Source: JAYPEY01 sp047618185 (lineage in GTDB: Bacteria > Verrucomicrobiota > Verrucomicrobiia > Limisphaerales > JAYPEY01). Taken from it: a stretch of DNA of 43,322 bases. The notes beneath the pieces are model-generated. The model made no database searches. It saw only the letters and a program-made list of their open reading frames with translations, and was not told where the DNA came from. The stretch spans positions 1 to 43,322 of the forward strand of contig JBLHKZ010000012.1 of NCBI GenBank assembly GCA_047618185.1, read 5' to 3'. The translations under genes and the position numbers were made by a program. Within the stretch, counting starts at the first letter, position 1; each line of letters starts with the position of its first letter. Shown here one piece after another: positions 38,045 to 43,322 of this stretch.

Positions 38045-40210
38045 ATGATACCCGGAGTTAAAAAGAGCGCGCTCAATTGGAACGACGTCATGATGTATTT
38101 GTCGTTGATCGGACGACATTTCCGATTGATGACGCTCCTCGTTTGCTTTTCCATGCTTCTGGGCCTCACCTACTACGTCTTCGCCAAGCCCGTTTATTAC
38201 TCCCGCGCGCACATCAGCCACCAGACCTTCGCCCTACCGCTCGACGACGAACACGTCTACGGACGTCGCAGCCTCCGTTATCAACTGGGCGCCCCTCATA
38301 TCCTGGAGCGCGCATGCCGTCGCATGGGCATAAATGAGTCTCTGGAAGACGTGATGAAGAATCACATCAAGAACGTCAAGGTTCACGGGACAGGTCAGGG
38401 CGACGTGGAGATCGAAGTGTGGCCCTACAACAAGGCGCTAATTTACCAACTCCCGCAGTATATCCTGGAGGAATACATGAAAGCCGAGAAAGAACGCCGC
38501 GCCAAATTCCATGAACAGGCCGTCGACAAATGGGAACGGGAAAAAGACCTAATCGAGGCCAAGATCAAGCATATCTCGGACGAGACCTTCGACTTCAAGA
38601 ACAAGAATAATCTTCTGCAATTGGAGATGCAACTGAAAGACCTCCAGCGCATCCCGCCCTTGATGACCCAAAACCGCTACAAAATTGAGGTCTTCGATCG
38701 ATTTAAGGAGCAGCTCGAAAGGGATAATTTAACCACAATCGATCGCCTTTCCTTGCTCTACACGGTCGATCGCGAAATCGGTCTTGCGATTGGCGACGTC
38801 ATTGAGAGCCCCACTCAAATCACCATCGGCAACACCGGCATGACGGCCAAAGAGTCCTACGTCGTGACCCCGTCCGTGTTGAACAAGACCAATCATCAAT
38901 GGGAATCGCTCGACCGAAGACGCCGTGAACTGGAAAAGGAAGTCGCGAAACTGGAAGAGCTATACTTGCCCGCGCATCCAAAAATCGCGCCCATCCTCAA
39001 GGAACTGGCGGACACCGAGGAGAAACTCAGCCTCGAACTGGAGCTTGCCCTGACTCGATTCGATCTTGAATACCGTCGACTGGTGGACAAACAGGCGGAT
39101 CTGACCAAACGCATTCCAGAATACCAGGACATCGTCAGGCGCCACGACATTGCCCAGTCCGAGTTCCGAAACATTCAGGCCGGACAGCTCTCCTGGAGTT
39201 CGCTTTATTCGACCATGGCCAAATCCCTGACCAGCCTCGAATGGGGCGCCGATAGACAACGCACCCAATTGCAATACATGGGTTTGATGGAAGTGCGTGA
39301 ATTGCCGGTTTCGCCGCACCGCCTCAAGCTTGCGGTCTACTCCATCATTCTGGGGTTGGCTTTGGCGATCGGCATGCCTCTGTTGCTCGAATATCTCGAT
39401 CACACCGTGACCAACATCGAGCAGGCCGAAGTCGACTTTGACATGCGCGCCCTGGGCATTGTCCCGCAGTTGATCGACGGCGCCCTGGCCAGCGGCAACC
39501 GCCACTCCACAATCGAGTCAAAACCTGATCGACACCTGTTGGAAAACTTTCGAGTAATTCGAACGAATCTGCTTTCCAGCGGATCGCCGGCCGGAGCCAT
39601 GCCGCAAGTCATCATGGTCGCCAGCTCACTGCCTCAGGAAGGCAAATCCCTCGTGTCCGCGAACCTCGCGCTCTCTTTCGCGCAGATGGGAGAAAAAACC
39701 CTGCTCATCGACGCCGACCTGCGTCGCGGCCGACTCCACCGCGCCTTCCGGGTTAAAGCAAAACCCGGCCTGAGCAATGTGCTGATGGGCACCGCCACTC
39801 TGGAAGACGCGCTCCAGCCGACCAAGCAGGAGAATCTCTCACTGCTCCCCTACGGCAAACACACCGAAGGCATAACCGAATTGCTCGGCTCGCCCAATCT
39901 CACCAACACCCTCGCCGAGCTGCGCACGCAGTTTCAGCGCATCATCTTAGACACCCCTCCCGCGCTCGGCCTCTCCGACGCCGCGATGCTACTGCCAGTG
40001 ACCGATGGCGTCGTGTTCGTCATCTGGAGCAAACGCACCTCAAGTCGAAGCCTCCAGATGGCTCTCCAATACCTGCGCGACAATGGCGCCAACATCTACG
40101 GATTCGTGCTCAACCGGATGGATCTCAACGACAGCGCGAACTACTACCACTACTACTACTACTCCAGCTACTACTACCAGAATTACCAGATCGCCGAGAC
40201 CGTTTCCTGA
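38045..40210 (+). CDS. Wzz-type chain-length determinant / BY-kinase (tyrosine autokinase)
   Basis: A 721-aa inner-membrane protein fusing a polysaccharide co-polymerase and a bacterial tyrosine kinase. TM1 is at about residues 28-47 (LMTLLVCFSMLLGLTYYVFA), TM2 about 427-450 (AVYSIILGLALAIGMPLLLEYL in part), with a long coiled-coil periplasmic part between. The cytoplasmic kinase has Walker A (SSLPQEGKS, about 525-533), Walker A' (LLIDADLRRGR) and Walker B (IILDTPPALGLSDA). The C-terminal cluster NYYHYYYYSSYYYQNY has ten Tyr, the autophosphorylation site that controls oligomer state and chain length. It is the first gene of the exopolysaccharide cluster; no outer-membrane exporter (Wza) is in the window. 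Confidence 0.95.
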   Translation: MIPGVKKSALNWNDVMMYLSLIGRHFRLMTLLVCFSMLLGLTYYVFAKPVYYSRAHISHQTFALPLDDEHVYGRRSLRYQLGAPHILERACRRMGINESLEDVMKNHIKNVKVHGTGQGDVEIEVWPYNKALIYQLPQYILEEYMKAEKERRAKFHEQAVDKWEREKDLIEAKIKHISDETFDFKNKNNLLQLEMQLKDLQRIPPLMTQNRYKIEVFDRFKEQLERDNLTTIDRLSLLYTVDREIGLAIGDVIESPTQITIGNTGMTAKESYVVTPSVLNKTNHQWESLDRRRRELEKEVAKLEELYLPAHPKIAPILKELADTEEKLSLELELALTRFDLEYRRLVDKQADLTKRIPEYQDIVRRHDIAQSEFRNIQAGQLSWSSLYSTMAKSLTSLEWGADRQRTQLQYMGLMEVRELPVSPHRLKLAVYSIILGLALAIGMPLLLEYLDHTVTNIEQAEVDFDMRALGIVPQLIDGALASGNRHSTIESKPDRHLLENFRVIRTNLLSSGSPAGAMPQVIMVASSLPQEGKSLVSANLALSFAQMGEKTLLIDADLRRGRLHRAFRVKAKPGLSNVLMGTATLEDALQPTKQENLSLLPYGKHTEGITELLGSPNLTNTLAELRTQFQRIILDTPPALGLSDAAMLLPVTDGVVFVIWSKRTSSRSLQMALQYLRDNGANIYGFVLNRMDLNDSANYYHYYYYSSYYYQNYQIAETVS

Positions 40211-40362
40211 ACTCATGGAGCGACTCAGCGAATGGCATCCAATCACGGGCTTTTTCAACGGATCTCTTTGATGGTCCTTTTCCACGACCGGCGCAATCGG
40301 CCGGAAGTCCTTTCCCCTCAGCGGACTCGCCGCAAAATGGGTCCATCGGAGTCGGTCGATTC

Positions 40363-41505
40363 ATGAGCGCCGCGCCCTCAAAATCGAAGCCCCTACGAAT
40401 CCTGCATGTCGTTTTTTCTCTGGATCCAGGCGGCATGGAAAACGGCCTCGCCAACCTCACCCAGCATTTCGATCCAGATGAATTTGACACTCATGTCTGC
40501 TGCCTCGAGCGGGAAGGCTCCTTCGCCAGCCGGTTCCCCAAACCCGAGCAGATCTACACCCTCCAAAAGTCGAACGGATTCTCCATTCGCTCTCTGTTCG
40601 GGCTGATCAAACTGATCTGGCGCATCCAACCGCACGTGATTCACAGCCACAACCTCGGCACGCTGATCTATGCGTCCACTGCAACTGCCCAGGGACGTTG
40701 GAAACCTATCCTTCATGGCGAACACGGACAATTGACTGGCGAACACAGCGAGCCGAGACGCGTGCGTCAGCGCATGAAATACTTCCCCCATTGCCGCGCG
40801 CTCCACACCGTCTCTCACAGCCTTCGCGAACACTTTTCAGAGTTTGGCTTCGCCCCGGCGGATTTCCGGGTGATCGTCAACGGCGTCGACACCGAACGTT
40901 TTCAGCCGGGCGACAAAAAGGCGGCTCGGCGCGAGCTGGGTTTGCAGGAAGACGCGCCGACGATCGGCATGCTCGGCAGATTCGGCCCGTACAAACGACA
41001 TGACCTGCTCTTGAAGGCCTTCGAAGAAGCCACGGCTCGCGTCCCCGACGCGCAATTGTTGATCGTCGGCGGCGGCGGACCGGAGGAGGACAATGTCAAA
41101 CGTCAGGCGAGCGAGAGTCGCGTCGCGGATCGGATCTGCCTGACGGGATTCCAAGACGACCCGCGCCGACACTACCATGCCATGGACCTGCTGGTGATTC
41201 CCTCGGTCAATGAGGGACTTTCCAACGCCTTGCTCGAAGCCATGGCATCAGGCGTTCCGGCCCTGTGCAACGCCGCGGCCTGCGGTTCGAAAGAAGTGAT
41301 TTCACCGGGCGAAGACGGATTCATCACCGATATCAGCACAAGCTCCGGCCTGGCCAAAGATCTGGCCGATGCCATGTCCGATCCAGCGCGATTGGTTGAC
41401 ATGGGCAGGACTGCCCGAAAGAATATCGAGCAGCACTTTTCCATTGAAAAAATGGTCAGCGAATACCAACGGATTTACCGCGAACTCGCCCACGGCGAAG
41501 CCTGA
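40363..41505 (+). CDS. Family 4-type glycosyltransferase
   Basis: A 380-aa GT-B glycosyltransferase. The N-terminal domain has LHVVFSLDPGGMENGLANL, the C-terminal domain GMLGRFGPYKRHDLLLKAF, the E-x7-E nucleotide-sugar motif in PSVNEGLSNALLEAMASGVP and the usual final helix. It transfers a sugar to a lipid-linked polysaccharide precursor on the cytoplasmic side; donor and linkage are unknown. It follows the kinase by 152 bp and precedes the polymerase-like gene by 35 bp. Confidence 0.93.
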   Translation: MSAAPSKSKPLRILHVVFSLDPGGMENGLANLTQHFDPDEFDTHVCCLEREGSFASRFPKPEQIYTLQKSNGFSIRSLFGLIKLIWRIQPHVIHSHNLGTLIYASTATAQGRWKPILHGEHGQLTGEHSEPRRVRQRMKYFPHCRALHTVSHSLREHFSEFGFAPADFRVIVNGVDTERFQPGDKKAARRELGLQEDAPTIGMLGRFGPYKRHDLLLKAFEEATARVPDAQLLIVGGGGPEEDNVKRQASESRVADRICLTGFQDDPRRHYHAMDLLVIPSVNEGLSNALLEAMASGVPALCNAAACGSKEVISPGEDGFITDISTSSGLAKDLADAMSDPARLVDMGRTARKNIEQHFSIEKMVSEYQRIYRELAHGEA

Positions 41506-41540
41506 CCCGCCTTCGCCCGAGATCACTCCACGCACGCCCC

Positions 41541-42962
41541 ATGGATTTCGCCGCCATCGTCCTGTTTCTGGTCATTTACTACATCCGACCACAGGAGTGG
41601 ATTCCCATCTTTGCCAAGCTGTCGCCGGTCAAAATCACGATGCTCTTCGCGCTTTTCTCCACCTACACACGCAACAAAGGCCTCTCGCCGAAGGACTTCT
41701 TACAAACGCCGCACGACTGGCTTATGGCCGCCTATTTCGCATGGGCTATCTGGTCCGGAGATTCCCTTCAAGGGTCCATCCTGATTTTCGCCAAATACAT
41801 CATCTTCTACTACATCACTGTGCAGGTGCTCTCCGACATGGACCGCATCAAGGCCTTCCTGAACTGGTGGACGGTCATGATTCTGGTCCTCGCCGCCTTG
41901 GCGGTCAGCAGCCTCTACTTCTGGGACCCGATGGGATCCAAGGAACTCACCGAAGGCATTTACAAGGGCCGCCTCGTTCTGAGCACGTCGATCTTCAACA
42001 ATCCAAACGCCCTGGGGCACGCCGTCGTTCCCGTGCTGCCCATGATCTACTACCTGTTTCTGTGGAAACGACCGGTCTTCATCAAAGAACTCGCTCTCCT
42101 GATGATGATTTTCCCGATCTGGTGCATGTACGAGACCCTCTCCAAGGGAGCCTATCTTTCGGGTGGCGTGACCATGCTCGCCGCCATGATGTTTGGCCGC
42201 CCCAAAACTGTGCAGATCGGGCTCGTAGTTTTCGCGCTGACCTTCGGCGGCAGCATCATCTCCGCGCTGCCGCGAATGAATGAACTCAACCGCTCCGAAG
42301 GCGGCATTCAAGGCCGCATCGCCGCGTGGACCTGGGGGCTCCAGAAAATCGAGGAAGAGCCCGACGGCATCGGTTGGAAGAATTTCGTCGGCGCGTTCCG
42401 GGCGGACAACGGTTACGTCAAGGCCGCGCACAGCTCCTATATCCAAACCGCGACCGAGCTCGGAAAAAACGGGCTCTTCTGCTTCGTCGGCATTCTCTAT
42501 TGCTGCATGAGGACTCTGGTGACCGTGAAGACCATCAACAATGACGAGGAACGCATGCGCCGATTGCTGTTCTGCCTCGTCTCGTCCTTCGCCCTTTCCT
42601 CTTGGGTCATCGACTTTGGAGCCCGGTCCACCCTGTTTATCATTCCCGCCGCCGTCGCGGCGTTCCACCGGCAGATCATGAAACGCTGGGAACGCGAAAG
42701 CAAAGCGGCCCTCGGGGAACTGGCGACTCTCAACGCCGGCGCCCCCGAATTCAACGAACAACAACTACAGCGACAACCCTTCGACCGGCGCAAGGAAGCC
42801 CTCAAGCGCAAAGTGATCACCGACGAACTTGACGCCGCTGCCCACGCCCTCCCGCCCATTTCCTGGAACAAGCTGGGTGTCATCGACATCGTGCTCATGT
42901 GGGTGTGCTACAAGGCCACCATCAAGGTCTGGATCTACGTCGTCGAGGACGCCTCTTTCTAG
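41541..42962 (+). CDS. O-antigen ligase/polymerase-like membrane protein
   Basis: A 473-aa protein with about 10 hydrophobic segments. The central loop SIFNNPNALGHAVVPVLPM and the C-terminal loop GRIAAWTWGLQKI, then AHSSYIQTATELGKNGLF, match the Wzy_C/WaaL superfamily that joins or polymerises undecaprenyl-linked sugar units in the periplasm. A charged cytoplasmic tail of about 90 residues ends in a further hydrophobic stretch. In this cluster, next to a Wzz/BY-kinase, a Wzy-like polymerase is the better guess than a ligase. Confidence 0.85.
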   Translation: MDFAAIVLFLVIYYIRPQEWIPIFAKLSPVKITMLFALFSTYTRNKGLSPKDFLQTPHDWLMAAYFAWAIWSGDSLQGSILIFAKYIIFYYITVQVLSDMDRIKAFLNWWTVMILVLAALAVSSLYFWDPMGSKELTEGIYKGRLVLSTSIFNNPNALGHAVVPVLPMIYYLFLWKRPVFIKELALLMMIFPIWCMYETLSKGAYLSGGVTMLAAMMFGRPKTVQIGLVVFALTFGGSIISALPRMNELNRSEGGIQGRIAAWTWGLQKIEEEPDGIGWKNFVGAFRADNGYVKAAHSSYIQTATELGKNGLFCFVGILYCCMRTLVTVKTINNDEERMRRLLFCLVSSFALSSWVIDFGARSTLFIIPAAVAAFHRQIMKRWERESKAALGELATLNAGAPEFNEQQLQRQPFDRRKEALKRKVITDELDAAAHALPPISWNKLGVIDIVLMWVCYKATIKVWIYVVEDASF

Positions 42963-42969
42963 GCCCGCC

Positions 42970-43322
42970 ATGGACGCGGCATCGCTTGACAAAACAATGC
43001 TCGCACTGGCCGCGTTCTGGATCAGCTTCGCGTTGGTGTTCCATACATTTATCGGCTACCCGCTGTTGATTACCGCGCTCGCCCGCTGCCGCGGGAACAA
43101 GGCTCCCCTCGCTGAACCGCTCGCATCCTCCACCGTCACCGTCGTTCTTGCCGCGCGCAACGAGCAGGATCGCATCGTCCCCAGACTGGAAAATTTCCTC
43201 GCCTCGGACTACCCGGCCGATCGGCTTTCAATCATTCTCGTGTCAGACGGCTCAACCGACCAAAGCGCGCGGCGCGTCGCCGATCTGAACGACTCTCGCG
43301 TCACCCTGATCGAACGGGACGA
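42970..43322 (+). CDS. Family 2 glycosyltransferase (5' part only)
   Basis: The first 117 codons of a gene cut by the right edge. An N-terminal hydrophobic segment (MLALAAFWISFALVFHTFIG) precedes a GT-A domain with VTVVLAARNEQDRIVPRLEN and ILVSDGSTDQSARRV, the nucleotide-binding signature of family 2 transferases. This architecture is seen in membrane-bound cellulose/hyaluronan-type and EPS transferases. It starts eight bases after the ligase/polymerase-like gene, so it is in the same transcript. Confidence 0.9.
   Translation, partial: MDAASLDKTMLALAAFWISFALVFHTFIGYPLLITALARCRGNKAPLAEPLASSTVTVVLAARNEQDRIVPRLENFLASDYPADRLSIILVSDGSTDQSARRVADLNDSRVTLIERD

Noticed and set aside
41700..42764. A 354-codon minus-strand frame opposite the Wzy/WaaL-like gene
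   Set aside because: Composition (His/Gln/Gly/Asp-rich) and lack of motifs mark it as a shadow of the membrane protein gene.

Overview
The window reads as a chromosomal segment of a GC-rich Gram-negative bacterium of the PVC group, most likely a Verrucomicrobiota member (Pedosphaera/Limisphaera-like; inference). Clues are a prepilin-type N-terminal methylation protein, a DUF6797-type beta-propeller protein, DUF5069 and DUF971 proteins, an RGG-rich hypothetical protein, and many short inverted-repeat elements in the gaps. No rRNA, tRNA, CRISPR array, prophage or complete insertion sequence was seen.

Layout. 1-8123 (minus): prepilin-type fragment, DUF6797 protein, fmt, an unknown membrane protein, nnr, an msrP-like molybdoenzyme and an SGNH hydrolase. 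8245-13317 (plus): nadC, birA, coaX, trpA and a mannose-1-phosphate guanylyltransferase, with a different palindromic repeat in each larger gap. 13392-14127 (minus): a two-gene nucleotidyltransferase/small-protein module. 14185-20141 (minus): a Mn/Zn/Fe-type ABC transporter operon of substrate-binding protein, OprB-like porin, ATPase, a permease fused to a DtxR/MntR-like domain, and a second permease. A 189-bp MITE-like element lies inside the 5' coding part of the fused permease. 20428-27768: small nucleic-acid and housekeeping genes on both strands (LMW phosphatase, DEDD exonuclease, a Rieske remnant, xth-map-tatD, a second nucleotidyltransferase module, cysQ-orn, DUF971, DUF5069). 27794-29830: RGG-box protein, divergent from dnaE (30048-33722). 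33830-36655: MFS transporter and Gfo/Idh/MocA oxidoreductase. 37044-37562: a cNMP-fold protein. 38045 to the end: an exopolysaccharide cluster (Wzz/BY-kinase, GT4, Wzy/WaaL-like protein, GT2).

How genes work together. The ABC operon appears to be a complete metal uptake path from outer membrane to cytoplasm with a metal-sensing domain built into the permease. cysQ and orn are 12 bp apart and linked biochemically, because pAp, the CysQ substrate, inhibits Orn. The last four genes form an assembly line for a secreted or surface polysaccharide. The points most worth follow-up are the regulator-fused permease and its in-frame MITE, the two nucleotidyltransferase modules that resemble toxin-antitoxin pairs, the family of related palindromic repeats, and the structured region upstream of the exopolysaccharide cluster.
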